Shown in pieces: positions 40,991 to 50,308 of a stretch of 64,000 nucleotides of DNA. Where the stretch lies: contig NZ_MLJJ01000001.1 in assembly GCF_002095575.1 (NCBI RefSeq), forward strand, positions 1-64,000, given 5' to 3'. A program made the position numbers and the translations under genes. The notes below the pieces were generated by a model, which saw only the letters and a program-made list of their open reading frames with translations, searched no databases and was not told where the DNA came from. Every line of letters starts with the position of its first letter. Position 1 is the stretch's first letter. This DNA comes from Pantoea septica (GTDB lineage: Bacteria > Pseudomonadota > Gammaproteobacteria > Enterobacterales > Enterobacteriaceae).

Positions 40991-41789
40991 TCCCTCGCTG
41001 CTGGCGCGCATAGAAAAGCGGCTGCCGGGCGTCGCGCTGGAGAGGGCTGTGCCGCTTCAGGGGCTCACCGGACACAGCTGTAAACTGGAAAGCGCGCAGG
41101 GCGCGTTTATCGCGCGCCCTGCGCCGCAGCCGCCGATCCCCTTTGTCGATCGCCAGCGCGAAGCCCGCCTGCTGCGCAAACTCTATCCCAGCGGCCTGAC
41201 GCCGCGCCCGTTGCTCGGCGACGCGCAATTGCTGCTGCTGGCATGGCGCGCGGGCGAACCGCTGTCGCCACAGACGTTTCACCAGCGGCGCGACGAGGTG
41301 GTGGCGCTGCTGCTGCGGCTGCATCGGCAGCCGCAGACGGGCTATCGCCTGCAGCTGCTGCCGCTGCTGCAGCGCTACTGGCAGCTTTGCCGACAGCGGC
41401 ATTCGGGCTGGCAGCGCGCCCTGCGTCGGCTGGCGCGTGCGGGCGAACCCGCGCCGCTGCGGCTGGCGCCGCTGCATATGGATGTCCATGCCGGCAACCT
41501 GATTGCAGGCGCGGAAGGGCTGCACCTGATCGACTGGGAGTATGCCGCCGATGGCGACGTGGCGCTGGAGCTGGCGGCGCTGTGCGCCGCCGATCCCGAG
41601 CGGGCTGAGAGCTGGCTGGCGGCCTATGCCGAGGCGGCGCGCCTGCCATTAGCGGCGCTGACGCGGCAGGTTGCGCGCTGGCAGCCCTGGCTGCGGCTGC
41701 TGATGGCCAGCTGGTATCAGCTGCGCGCCGAGCAGAGCGATGAGGCGGAACTGCGCCAGCTGGCGCGGCAGAGCTGGCAAACCCTTTAA
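40974..41789 (+). CDS. thiK: Thiamine kinase ThiK
   Basis: Salvage kinase making thiamine phosphate; 271 aa, aminoglycoside-phosphotransferase fold. GTG start at 40974 inside the end of lpoB. The catalytic loop is LHMDVHAGN and the metal site [11 protein letters not shown]. Sequence outside these motifs is far from E. coli ThiK, as is usual for the gene. Very high GC and Leu/Arg/Ala-rich. Confidence 0.9.
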   Translation: MSPRIDPSLLARIEKRLPGVALERAVPLQGLTGHSCKLESAQGAFIARPAPQPPIPFVDRQREARLLRKLYPSGLTPRPLLGDAQLLLLAWRAGEPLSPQTFHQRRDEVVALLLRLHRQPQTGYRLQLLPLLQRYWQLCRQRHSGWQRALRRLARAGEPAPLRLAPLHMDVHAGNLIAGAEGLHLIDWEYAADGDVALELAALCAADPERAESWLAAYAEAARLPLAALTRQVARWQPWLRLLMASWYQLRAEQSDEAELRQLARQSWQTL

Positions 41790-41824
41790 TTCGCGCGGCG
41801 AGAGCGCCGCGCCAGGAACAGATT

Positions 41825-42868
41825 ATGACGACACAACTTCCCGGCCCGCTGATGCTGGATGTCGAAAGTTTTGAACTGGACGCCGAAGAGCGCGAGATCC
41901 TGCGGCATCCTACCGTCGGCGGCGTGATCCTTTTCGCGCGCAACTACCACGATCCGGCGCAGCTGGCTGAACTGGTGCGCCAGATCCGCAGCGCGTCGCG
42001 CTCGCGGCTGGTGGTCGCGGTCGACCAGGAGGGCGGACGCGTCCAGCGCTTCCGCGACGGCTTTACCACGCTGCCCGCGATGCAGTCTTTCGCGGCGCTG
42101 CACGATGCGCAAAGCGGCGGCGAGCTGGCGCAGCAGGCAGGCTGGCAGATGGCAGCGGAGATGATCGCCATGGATATCGACATCAGCTTCGCGCCGGTGC
42201 TGGACCTCGGCCATATCAGCGCGGCGATCGGCGACCGCTCCTTCCATGAAGATCCGCAGATTGCGCTGGCGATGGCGCGCCGCTTTATCGCCGGCATGCA
42301 TGAAGCCGGCATGAAAACCACCGGCAAGCACTTCCCGGGCCACGGCGCGGTTAGCGCCGACTCGCACAAAGAGACGCCGCGCGACCCGCGCGATCTGGAG
42401 ACGCTGCGTCGTCACGACATGGCAATTTTCCAGGCGCTTTTCGACGAAGGCGCGCTGGATGCGGTTATGCCGGCGCACGTTATCTATACTGAAGTCGATC
42501 CGCTGCCCGCCAGCGGTTCGCCTTACTGGCTGAAGAGGGTGCTGCGGGAAGAGCTGGGCTTTGACGGCGTCATCTTCTCTGACGATCTGTCGATGGAAGG
42601 CGCCGCGATTATGGGCAGCTATGCCGAGCGCGCGCAGCAGTCGCTGTCGGCCGGGTGCGACATGATCCTGGTCTGCAACCACCGCGCAGGCGCGATCAGC
42701 GTGCTGGATAATTTGATCGCGATCGGCGCCGAGCGCGTGCCGCGGCTGTACCATCGGGGAACCTTCACCCGTCAGAGCCTGCAGCAGAGCACGCGCTGGA
42801 GGCAGAACGCGCAGCAGCTCAGCAACCTGCAGGCGCGCTGGCTGGAACACAAAGCGTCAGGGATGTAA
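41825..42868 (+). CDS. nagZ: Beta-N-acetylglucosaminidase NagZ
   Basis: Cytosolic GH3 enzyme of muropeptide recycling, which also makes the signals for AmpC induction; 347 aa. The flexible loop [14 protein letters not shown] holds the acid/base dyad and the nucleophile Asp is in [11 protein letters not shown]. An 8-bp hairpin GCGCGGCG/CGCCGCGC (41793-41812) stands just before the AGGAAC ribosome binding site. Confidence 0.97.
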   Translation: MTTQLPGPLMLDVESFELDAEEREILRHPTVGGVILFARNYHDPAQLAELVRQIRSASRSRLVVAVDQEGGRVQRFRDGFTTLPAMQSFAALHDAQSGGELAQQAGWQMAAEMIAMDIDISFAPVLDLGHISAAIGDRSFHEDPQIALAMARRFIAGMHEAGMKTTGKHFPGHGAVSADSHKETPRDPRDLETLRRHDMAIFQALFDEGALDAVMPAHVIYTEVDPLPASGSPYWLKRVLREELGFDGVIFSDDLSMEGAAIMGSYAERAQQSLSAGCDMILVCNHRAGAISVLDNLIAIGAERVPRLYHRGTFTRQSLQQSTRWRQNAQQLSNLQARWLEHKASGM

Positions 42869-42871
42869 TCT

Positions 42872-42900
42872 CTCCTCCCGGCGCGCACAGCGCTGAGGAG
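42872..42900 (+). promoter_or_regulatory. Hairpin hiding the ycfP ribosome binding site
   Basis: CTCCTC (42872-42877) can pair exactly with GAGGAG (42895-42900), with an inner GCGC/GCGC stem. GAGGAG is the Shine-Dalgarno of ycfP (4 nt from ATG 42905). This would lower ycfP translation unless ribosomes arriving from nagZ, whose stop is at 42866-42868, open it. Confidence 0.55.
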
Positions 42901-42904
42901 TGTC

Positions 42905-43447
42905 ATGATTATCTATCTGCACGGTTTCGATTCCAACAGTCCGGGCAACCATGAAAAGGTGCTGCAGCTGCAGTTTATCGATCCTGACGTCAGGATGATC
43001 GGCTACAGCACCCGCCACCCTAAACACGATATGCAGTTCCTGCTGAAAGAGACCGACAAGCTGCTGACGCGCGGCGGCGGCGTCCAGCCGCTGATATGCG
43101 GCGTCGGGCTGGGCGGCTACTGGGCGGAGCGCATCGGCTTTCTCTGCGGCATCCGTCAGGCGATTTTCAATCCCAATCTCTTTCCCTCTGAAAATATGGA
43201 GGGAAAAATCGACCGGCCGGAAGAGTATCTCGACATCGCCACCAAATGCGTCAGCGACTTTCGCGAAAAGAACCGCGATCGCTGTCTGGTTTTTCTGTCG
43301 CGCCGCGACGAGGCCCTGGACAGCCAGCGCAGCGCAGAGATCCTGCACCCGTTCTACGAAATTGTCTGGGATGAGAGCGAAGGCCATAAGTTCAGGAACA
43401 TCTCACCGCATCTTCAACGGATTAACGCTTTTAAAACATTAGGTTAA
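42905..43447 (+). CDS. ycfP: YcfP, UPF0227 alpha/beta-hydrolase-like protein
   Basis: Conserved 180-aa protein with alpha/beta-hydrolase features ([20 protein letters not shown]). The usual nucleophile elbow GxSxG reads GVGLGGYW: the Ser is replaced by Leu, as also in E. coli YcfP, so it is not a normal serine hydrolase. Function unknown. Followed by a GC-rich hairpin. Confidence 0.93.
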   Translation: MIIYLHGFDSNSPGNHEKVLQLQFIDPDVRMIGYSTRHPKHDMQFLLKETDKLLTRGGGVQPLICGVGLGGYWAERIGFLCGIRQAIFNPNLFPSENMEGKIDRPEEYLDIATKCVSDFREKNRDRCLVFLSRRDEALDSQRSAEILHPFYEIVWDESEGHKFRNISPHLQRINAFKTLG

Positions 43448-43480
43448 GCATGGGGGCGCCAGCCAGGCGCCCGCATGCTT
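43447..43480 (+). terminator. GC-rich hairpin after ycfP
   Basis: AGCATG-GGGGCGCC / GGCGCCC-GCATGCT with loop AGCCA, beginning at the ycfP stop. Very stable, but followed by only a short T-run. Confidence 0.6.
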
Positions 43481-43511
43481 TACGTAATAATCCGAGTTAT
43501 CCGCCGAGTAA

Positions 43512-43525
43512 TTGATGTAAATCAA
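43512..43525. promoter_or_regulatory. FNR site upstream of ndh
   Basis: TTGAT-GTAA-ATCAA matches the FNR consensus exactly. A -10-like TATTCT at 43556 would put its centre near -50, the position of the repressing FNR site at E. coli ndh (-50.5). Anaerobic repression is predicted. Confidence 0.85.
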
Positions 43526-43657
43526 TTTTGGTATGACCATCTTCCCTGCCCATGCTATTCTGCCGTTAGCAGCGATTTTAACTTCGCCAACCCTATGTTT
43601 ATTAAGGTTTAATTTAACCATTGATTAACTATTGGTTCACATTTTGAGGGGGTCTTG

Positions 43658-44962
43658 TTGACTACATCCATGAAAAAAATCGTTATTGTCGGTGGCGGCG
43701 CGGGCGGGCTGGAGATGGCAACGCAGCTCGGTCACAAGCTGGGCCGCAGGAAAAAGGCCGAGATTATTCTTGTGGATCGCAACCACAGCCACCTGTGGAA
43801 GCCGCTGCTGCACGAAGTGGCGACCGGATCGATGGACGAAGGCATCGACGCGCTGAGCTATCTGGCGCATGCGCGCAATCATGGCTTTCAGTTCCAGCTC
43901 GGTTCGCTGACCAACATCAATCGCGAGCGCAAAACCATCGAGCTGGCTGAGATGCGCGACGACAACGGCGAAGTGCTGGTGCCGCAGCGCGAGGTGGCCT
44001 ACGACACCCTGGTGATGGCGCTTGGCAGCACCTCGAACGATTTCGGCACGCCGGGCGTAAAAGATCACTGCATCTTCCTCGACAACCCACACCAGGCGCA
44101 GCGTTTCCACAATGAGATGCTGAACCAGTTCCTGAAATTCTCCGCCAGCGAAGGCCGGCTGGAGAAGGTCAATATCGCTATCGTCGGCGGCGGGGCGACC
44201 GGCGTCGAGCTGTCAGCCGAGCTGCACAACGCGGTCAAACAGCTGCACAGCTACGGCTATAAAGGTTTGAGCAGCCAGGCGCTCAACGTGACGCTGGTGG
44301 AGGCGGGCGAGCGTATTCTGCCTGCGCTGCCGCCGCGCATCTCTGCCGCGGCGCACAGCGAGCTGACCAGGCTGGGCGTACGGGTGCTAACGCAAACAAT
44401 GGTAACCAGCGCCGATAAAAACGGCCTGCACACCAAAGGCGGCGAATTTATCGAGGCGGATCTGATGGTATGGGCGGCGGGTATTAAAGCGCCGGACTTC
44501 CTGAAAGAAATTGGCGGGCTGGAGACCAACCGCATTAACCAGCTGGTGGTGAAAGAGACGCTGCAAACCACGCTGGACGATGATATCTACGCCATCGGCG
44601 ACTGCGCCTCCTGCGCGCTGCCGTCAGGGGGCTTCGTGCCGCCGCGCGCCCAGTCGGCGCACCAGATGGCGTCGCGCGCGATGGAGAATATCCTCGCCCA
44701 GCGTAGCGGCAAGCCGCTGAAAGCCTACGTATATAAAGATCACGGCTCGCTGGTGTCGCTGTCGCGCTTCAGTACCGTGGGCAGCCTGATGGGCAACCTG
44801 ATGCGCGGCTCCATGATGGTAGAGGGCCGCATCGCGCGCTTTGTCTACATCTCTTTATATCGCATGCATCAGGTTGCGCTCCACGGCTATTTCAAGACCG
44901 GCCTGATGATGCTGGTAGGCAGCCTTAACCGCGTGATCCGTCCGCGCCTCAAGCTGCACTAA
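43658..44962 (+). CDS. ndh: NADH dehydrogenase II (non-proton-pumping)
   Basis: Peripheral membrane flavoprotein that passes electrons from NADH to quinone; 434 aa. The start is the TTG at 43658 (5 nt after GAGGGGG), giving [14 protein letters not shown], as E. coli ndh also uses TTG; a downstream ATG at 43670 is possible. FAD motif [12 protein letters not shown] motif GGGATGVE, and the C-terminal membrane-binding amphipathic region ([18 protein letters not shown]) are present. Confidence 0.97.
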   Translation: MTTSMKKIVIVGGGAGGLEMATQLGHKLGRRKKAEIILVDRNHSHLWKPLLHEVATGSMDEGIDALSYLAHARNHGFQFQLGSLTNINRERKTIELAEMRDDNGEVLVPQREVAYDTLVMALGSTSNDFGTPGVKDHCIFLDNPHQAQRFHNEMLNQFLKFSASEGRLEKVNIAIVGGGATGVELSAELHNAVKQLHSYGYKGLSSQALNVTLVEAGERILPALPPRISAAAHSELTRLGVRVLTQTMVTSADKNGLHTKGGEFIEADLMVWAAGIKAPDFLKEIGGLETNRINQLVVKETLQTTLDDDIYAIGDCASCALPSGGFVPPRAQSAHQMASRAMENILAQRSGKPLKAYVYKDHGSLVSLSRFSTVGSLMGNLMRGSMMVEGRIARFVYISLYRMHQVALHGYFKTGLMMLVGSLNRVIRPRLKLH

Positions 44963-44970
44963 TGATTCCC

Positions 44971-44996
44971 AGGCGGCGCAAGCCGCCTTTTCTTTT
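44971..44996 (+). terminator. Terminator after ndh
   Basis: AGGCGGC-GCAA-GCCGCCT followed by TTTCTTTT, 8 nt past the ndh stop. Confidence 0.85.
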
Positions 44997-45255
44997 CTCA
45001 GGCGCTCGTTAAGCCGCTGACACATAACACAAATTAATTAAACTTCCGCCGTCTGCCCTGCTCAGAACTCTCCGAAAAGCTGGCCCTGATCCGCTTCCGG
45101 TGCGTTTTCCTCCATTAATCTGATGTTGCAATTTCGGGCCATCTGCAAAACTTCCTGCAACGATACGGCGGGTCGTGCACGCCGTTCTGTGCCATAGCGA
45201 CAGGGGACATCGTCGCGGCACGCATGCACGGTAACAACTTCAGGAGGACAATCCT

Positions 45256-45798
45256 GTGAATAAATCAATGTTAGCGGGTATCGGTATCGGCGTTGCAGCA
45301 GCTTTGGGTGTGGCCGCCGTTGCCAGCATGGATGTATTTGACCGTGGTCCGCAGTATGCGCAGGTGCTTTCAGCGACGCCAATCAAAGAGAGCATTAAGC
45401 AGCCGCGTCAGGAATGTCGCAACGTGACGCTGACCCATCGTCGCGCGGTACAGGATGAGAACCGCATCGCCGGTTCGGTGCTGGGCGCGGTAGCAGGCGG
45501 CGTGCTGGGTCATCAGTTCGGCGGCGGACGTGGACGCGATGTGGCGACGGTCGCAGGCGCGCTGGCGGGCGGCTATGCCGGCAACCAGGTGCAGGGCGGT
45601 TTGCAGGATCGCGACACCTACACCACCTCAGAGCAGCGCTGCAAAACGGTATACGATAAGCAAGAAAAGATGCTGGGTTATGACGTGACCTATAAAATAG
45701 GCGACCAGCAGGGCAAAATCCGCATGGAAAACGACCCTGGCACCCGCATTCCGCTGGACCGTAACGGCCAGCTCATCCTGAACAGCAATCAGGCTTAA
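45256..45798 (+). CDS. ycfJ: YcfJ, glycine-zipper envelope protein
   Basis: Protein of 180 aa with an N-terminal hydrophobic segment (MLAGIGIGVAAALGVAAVAS) and a glycine zipper (GAVAGGVLGHQFGGGRGRD then GALAGGYAGNQVQGG, about 76-116). GTG start at 45256 is placed 8 nt after AGGAGG. Likely in the envelope; in E. coli it is linked to stress and biofilm. The 293-nt gap before it shows no clear gene. Confidence 0.92.
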   Translation: MNKSMLAGIGIGVAAALGVAAVASMDVFDRGPQYAQVLSATPIKESIKQPRQECRNVTLTHRRAVQDENRIAGSVLGAVAGGVLGHQFGGGRGRDVATVAGALAGGYAGNQVQGGLQDRDTYTTSEQRCKTVYDKQEKMLGYDVTYKIGDQQGKIRMENDPGTRIPLDRNGQLILNSNQA

Positions 45799-45832
45799 CT
45801 GGGCAAAGATTCCCACACAGCACACACATAGT

Positions 45833-45865
45833 AAAAAGGCACATCTTGCGATGTGCCTTTTTTTT
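45833..45865. terminator. Bidirectional terminator, ycfJ/putA
   Basis: A5, GGCACATC-TTGC-GATGTGCC, T8. It ends ycfJ on plus and probably the convergent putA on minus. Confidence 0.93.
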
Positions 45866-45906
45866 AGCCTTGCTCTTTGAGGCGTCTTATCCCTCGGCGA
45901 GGGTGA

Positions 45907-48900
45907 TCAGCCGATGGTCATCAGGCTGGCGTTGCCGCCGGCCGCCGCGGTGTTGACGCTCAGCGAACGCTCAATCAGCAGACGCTCCAGCAGCAGTTGA
46001 GTATCGCCGCGGGCGAAGCCCTGCACCGACACAATCGCGCCGTCGCGCGCCGCGATCTGCTCGCACAGCGTGCGCAGCTGATCGGCGTCGCCGTGGTAGA
46101 TCACCGCATCGAAGTGGGTGGCGAACAGATCCTTCGCCAGCGCGATGCGCCCCTGTACCGCCTGCGGCAGCGCCTGGCGCAGCTTGCGGTGCAGCTCATC
46201 GTCCGGCCAGAGCGCCTGACTGCCGACGCTGGTCACCGCCGCCAGCTGCACCAGCGCGTCCTGCTCGTTGTCGGCGAGGCAGAGCACGCGTTCGCGCGGC
46301 AGCAGCGAGAAGGTGTTGCGCTCGCCGGTCGGACCGGTCAGCAGCCGCACGGTGCCCGCCTGCGCCAGCGTGGCGTAGCGCTGACAGATCGCGGCCAGTT
46401 CCGGCTTGTCCTGCTGCGCCCAGGCCGTCAGGGCTTTATGCGGCTCCAGCAGCGCCTCGCGCAGCGTGCCGTCCGCCGGGCGTTCGGCATCCTGGCGATC
46501 GAAAGTGGCGCTCAGCGCCGTTTCCGGACGGCTGGAGAGCAGGCGGTAGAGATAGAGCGGACCGCCCGCTTTCGGACCGGTACCGGACAGTCCTTCGCCG
46601 CCGAACGGCTGCACGCCGACCACGGCGCCCACCATATTGCGGTTAACGTAGAGGTTGCCGACTTTCGCGCTGGCGGTGACCTGCGCGATGGTTTCATCGA
46701 TGCGGGTATGCACGCCCAGCGTCAGGCCGTAGCCGCCAGCGTTGATCTGGTCGATCAGCTGCGGCAGCGCGTTGCGCGCGAAGCGCACCACGTGCAGCAC
46801 CGGACCGAAGATCTCTTTGTCGAGGTCGCTGACCTGATCGAGCTCGATCAGCGTCGGCTTGATAAAGGTGCCGCTTTGCCACTCCGCGCGATCCTGCGGA
46901 TGCTCCTGCACCGCCTGATAAACGGCATTGCCTTTGTTGCGCATCGCCTGAATGTGACGTTCGATATTGGCCTTCGCCTCGGCGTCGATTACCGGGCCGA
47001 TATCGGTAGAGAGGCGCTCCGGATTGCCCATGCGGCATTCGGCCATCGCGCCGCGCAGCATTTTCAGCGTGTGATCCGCCACATCCTCCTGGATGCAGAG
47101 CAGACGCAGGGCGGAACAGCGCTGTCCGGCGCTGTCGAACGCCGAAGCGAGAATATCGACCACTACCTGTTCGGTGAGCGCGGAAGAGTCGACGATCATC
47201 GCGTTAAGCCCGCCGGTTTCGGCGATAAGCGGCGTCGGACGGCCCTGGGGATCGAGGCGGCCGGCCAGGTTGCGCTGCAGCAGCGTCGCTACCGCGGTAG
47301 AGCCGGTAAACATGACGCCGCGCACGCGCGCGTCGCGCGTCAGCTGTGCGCCGACGGTTTCGCCGTCGCCCGGGAGCAGCTGCAGCACGCCCGCAGGCAC
47401 GCCAGCGTCTAGCAGGATGCGCACCGCCTGCGCGGCGATCAGCGGGGTCTGTTCCGCCGGCTTGGCCAACACGCTGTTGCCTGCCGCCAGCGCGGCCGCG
47501 ATCTGGCCGGTAAAAATTGCCAGCGGGAAGTTCCAGGGGCTGATACAGACCACCGGGCCAAGCGGGCGATGCGTTTCATTATCGAAATCGTCACGCACCA
47601 TGCCGGCGTAGTAGCGCAGGAAATCGACCGCTTCACGCACTTCGGCGATGGCGTTGTTATAGGTCTTGCCCGCTTCACGCACCAGGATGCCGATCAACTG
47701 CTGCATGCCGTCTTCCATATGCTGCGCGGCGCGATCGAGGATCGCCGCGCGCTCGTCCGGCGGCGTCGCGAACCAGATTGGACCGGCGTTCACCGCCGCA
47801 TCCAGCGCCAGCGACACTTCCGCTTCGCTCGCTTCACGCACCTGACCGACGATATCGCCCGGCGCGGCCGGGTTGATGACCGGGCGGGTTTCGCCGTCGC
47901 CCAGCTCGCCGTCGATAATCGGCTGCGCCAGCCAGGGCTGCGCGGCGCTGCTCAGCAGGGCGCTGGAGAGCGACGCCAGACGATGTTCGTTGGCCATATC
48001 GATGCCCGCCGAGTTGCTGCGTCCCGCGCCGTAGAGATCGCGCGGCAGCGGGATCCTCGGATGCGGCAGGCCAATCGCCCCTTCGCTCGCGCCCAGTTTT
48101 TCCACTGCCGCCACCGGATCGGCCACCAGCTCGTCAATCGGCAGCGTGGTATCGGCGATACGGTTAACGAAAGAGGTATTGGCGCCGTTTTCCAGCAGGC
48201 GACGCACCAGATAGGCAAGCAGGGTTTCATGGGTGCCGACCGGCGCATAGATGCGGCACGGACGATTGAGCTTGCCGTCCGCCACTTTGCCGACCACCTG
48301 CTCATAGAGCGGTTCGCCCATGCCGTGCAGACACTGGAACTCATACTGGCCAGGATAGTAGTTATTGCCCGCCAGCTGGTAGATAGCCGCCAGCGTATGG
48401 GCGTTGTGAGTCGCGAACTGCGGATAGATCAGATTAGGCACCGCCAGCAGCTTGCGCGCGCAGGCGAGGTAAGAGATGTCGGTGTAGACCTTGCGGGTAT
48501 AGACCGGATAGCCTTCGAGGCCTTCCACCTGAGCGCGTTTGATTTCGCTGTCCCAGTAGGCGCCTTTCACCAGACGGATCATCAGGCGGCGACGGCTGCG
48601 CTGCGCCAGATCGATTAGCGCGTCGATCACGAACGGGCAACGCTTCATATAGGCCTGGATCACGAAGCCGATGCCGTTCCAGCCCTCCAGTTCCGGCTCA
48701 AAGCAGAGCTTTTCCAGCAGATCGAGCGACAGCTCGAGGCGGTCCGCCTCTTCGGCGTCGATATTGATGCCGATGTCGTAAGAGCGCGCCAGCAGCGTCA
48801 GGGATTTCAGGATAGGGTAGAGCTCCTCCATCACGCGATCGTACTGCGCGCGGCTGTAGCGCGGGTGCAGGGCGGAAAGTTTGATAGAGATGCCCGGTCC

Positions 48901-49857
48901 TTCATAAATGCCGCGCCCGTTGGAGGCTTTGCCGATAGCGTGGATCGCCTGCTGGTAGGAGACCAGGTAGGCTTTGGCGTCGCTGGCGGTCAGCGCCGCT
49001 TCGCCCAGCATATCGTAGGAGTAGCGGAAGCCTTTCTCTTCCAGCTTGCGCGCGTTCGCCAGCGCTTCGGCGATGGTTTCGCCGGTGACGAACTGTTCGC
49101 CCATCAGGCGCATCGCCATATCGACGCCTTTGCGCACCAGCGGCTCGCCGCTTTTGCCGATAATGCGGTTCAGCGAGCGCGACAGATTGGCTTCGTTGTG
49201 CGTAGAGACCAGACGTCCGGTAAACAGCAGACCCCAGGTGGCGGCGTTAACGAACAGCGAAGGGCTGCGGCCAAGATGCGACTGCCAGTTGCCGTTGCTG
49301 ATTTTGTCGCGGATGAGCGCGTCGCGCGTCGGCTTATCGGGAATGCGCAGCAGCGCTTCCGCCAGGCACATTAGCGCTACGCCTTCCTGAGAGGAGAGCG
49401 AGAACTCCTGCAGCAGGCTTTGCACCATGCCGGCGCGTCCGGTTGCCCCTTTCTGGTGCCGCAGCTTGTCGGCGAGGCTGTAGGCGAGCTGATGCGTTTT
49501 TTCCGCCAGCGCCGCCGGCAGCCGCGCCTGCTCCAGCAGCATCGGCACCACGTCGGTCTCGGGACGACGCCAGGCGGCGGTAATCGCGGCGCGCGCCACC
49601 GACTGCGGCAGAATATGCTCGGCGAAATCGAGGAAGGGCTGATGCGTCTCTTCCGGGGCGATCTCTTCCTGCTCTACCTGCGCGCCCGCCGTCATGGGGA
49701 TCTCCGGCAGGGCGTCGCCGCTCTCCAGCTGGCCAAGGTAGTTGAAAATTGCCTGCTTAATCAGCCAGTGCGGCGTGCGGTCGATCTTCTGCGCCGCCAG
49801 TTTAATGCGTTCGCGGGTGGCTTCATCCAGCTTCACCCCCATCGTTGTCGTGCCCAT
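45907..49857 (-). CDS. putA: Trifunctional PutA: repressor, proline dehydrogenase, P5C dehydrogenase
   Basis: Oxidises proline to glutamate and represses put genes when proline is absent; 1316 aa (E. coli 1320). N-terminal ribbon-helix-helix DNA-binding domain (GTTTMGVKLDEATRERIK, 2-19, through about 47), proline dehydrogenase barrel (about 260-610, with RLVKGAYWDSEIKRAQ), and aldehyde dehydrogenase (about 650-1120) with AETGG and catalytic Cys in SAGQRCSALR. All three functions look intact. Divergent from putP across a GTTGCA-rich region. Confidence 0.97.
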   Translation of the reverse strand: MGTTTMGVKLDEATRERIKLAAQKIDRTPHWLIKQAIFNYLGQLESGDALPEIPMTAGAQVEQEEIAPEETHQPFLDFAEHILPQSVARAAITAAWRRPETDVVPMLLEQARLPAALAEKTHQLAYSLADKLRHQKGATGRAGMVQSLLQEFSLSSQEGVALMCLAEALLRIPDKPTRDALIRDKISNGNWQSHLGRSPSLFVNAATWGLLFTGRLVSTHNEANLSRSLNRIIGKSGEPLVRKGVDMAMRLMGEQFVTGETIAEALANARKLEEKGFRYSYDMLGEAALTASDAKAYLVSYQQAIHAIGKASNGRGIYEGPGISIKLSALHPRYSRAQYDRVMEELYPILKSLTLLARSYDIGINIDAEEADRLELSLDLLEKLCFEPELEGWNGIGFVIQAYMKRCPFVIDALIDLAQRSRRRLMIRLVKGAYWDSEIKRAQVEGLEGYPVYTRKVYTDISYLACARKLLAVPNLIYPQFATHNAHTLAAIYQLAGNNYYPGQYEFQCLHGMGEPLYEQVVGKVADGKLNRPCRIYAPVGTHETLLAYLVRRLLENGANTSFVNRIADTTLPIDELVADPVAAVEKLGASEGAIGLPHPRIPLPRDLYGAGRSNSAGIDMANEHRLASLSSALLSSAAQPWLAQPIIDGELGDGETRPVINPAAPGDIVGQVREASEAEVSLALDAAVNAGPIWFATPPDERAAILDRAAQHMEDGMQQLIGILVREAGKTYNNAIAEVREAVDFLRYYAGMVRDDFDNETHRPLGPVVCISPWNFPLAIFTGQIAAALAAGNSVLAKPAEQTPLIAAQAVRILLDAGVPAGVLQLLPGDGETVGAQLTRDARVRGVMFTGSTAVATLLQRNLAGRLDPQGRPTPLIAETGGLNAMIVDSSALTEQVVVDILASAFDSAGQRCSALRLLCIQEDVADHTLKMLRGAMAECRMGNPERLSTDIGPVIDAEAKANIERHIQAMRNKGNAVYQAVQEHPQDRAEWQSGTFIKPTLIELDQVSDLDKEIFGPVLHVVRFARNALPQLIDQINAGGYGLTLGVHTRIDETIAQVTASAKVGNLYVNRNMVGAVVGVQPFGGEGLSGTGPKAGGPLYLYRLLSSRPETALSATFDRQDAERPADGTLREALLEPHKALTAWAQQDKPELAAICQRYATLAQAGTVRLLTGPTGERNTFSLLPRERVLCLADNEQDALVQLAAVTSVGSQALWPDDELHRKLRQALPQAVQGRIALAKDLFATHFDAVIYHGDADQLRTLCEQIAARDGAIVSVQGFARGDTQLLLERLLIERSLSVNTAAAGGNASLMTIG

Positions 49858-50308
49858 GACCTGTCTGCTCCTGTCTTTAACGCCTATTCTGCGTGGCCAG
49901 CACTATCTCTGATGTTGCAACTTTGTGCAACCGTGTTAAGTGTGACCTGCTTAACAGCCTTTTTAATGATTAATTTGTTAACCCGATAAAAGGCGGCATG
50001 AAACTTGCTGCAAGAATCTCGCCACAATTGCGCGGCGCTAACTTACTGCATTAACGACGGTTTACCGGAGTGCAACTGTTGAACTGTGAGCGAGTGCAAC
50101 CTGTTAGCAAAATTTAGCGTTTAACAGGTGAAATCGCTGTAATGCCTGTGTTAAATCCATTGTGCGCATCGCGCCTTTCCGGCAGGATACCGCGCCTCAG
50201 GAAAGAGCAGGCGCCTGAATCTGGAAAAAACCTGCGGCCCCGTCCCGTTCCGACGCGGCCACAGCGTGCGGTTTCTCTCGGGAAATCAACTATAAAGTGG
50301 AGAGACGA
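49858..50308. promoter_or_regulatory. putA/putP control region with GTTGCA operators
   Basis: A 451-bp divergent region. The PutA half-operator GTTGCA (or TGCAAC) occurs at 49914-49919, 49926-49931, 50071-50076 and 50095-50100: two near putA and two more central. In E. coli PutA binds five GTTGCA operators in this gap. The first two form GTTGCA-N6-TGCAAC. No gene seen; promoters were not pinned down. Confidence 0.75.

Noticed and set aside
45062-45382. 106-aa minus-strand frame upstream of and overlapping ycfJ
   Set aside because: Its C-terminal part looks mildly protein-like, but it overlaps the ycfJ start, no ribosome binding site is seen, and I know no homologue. Left uncalled, though conservation could be tested.
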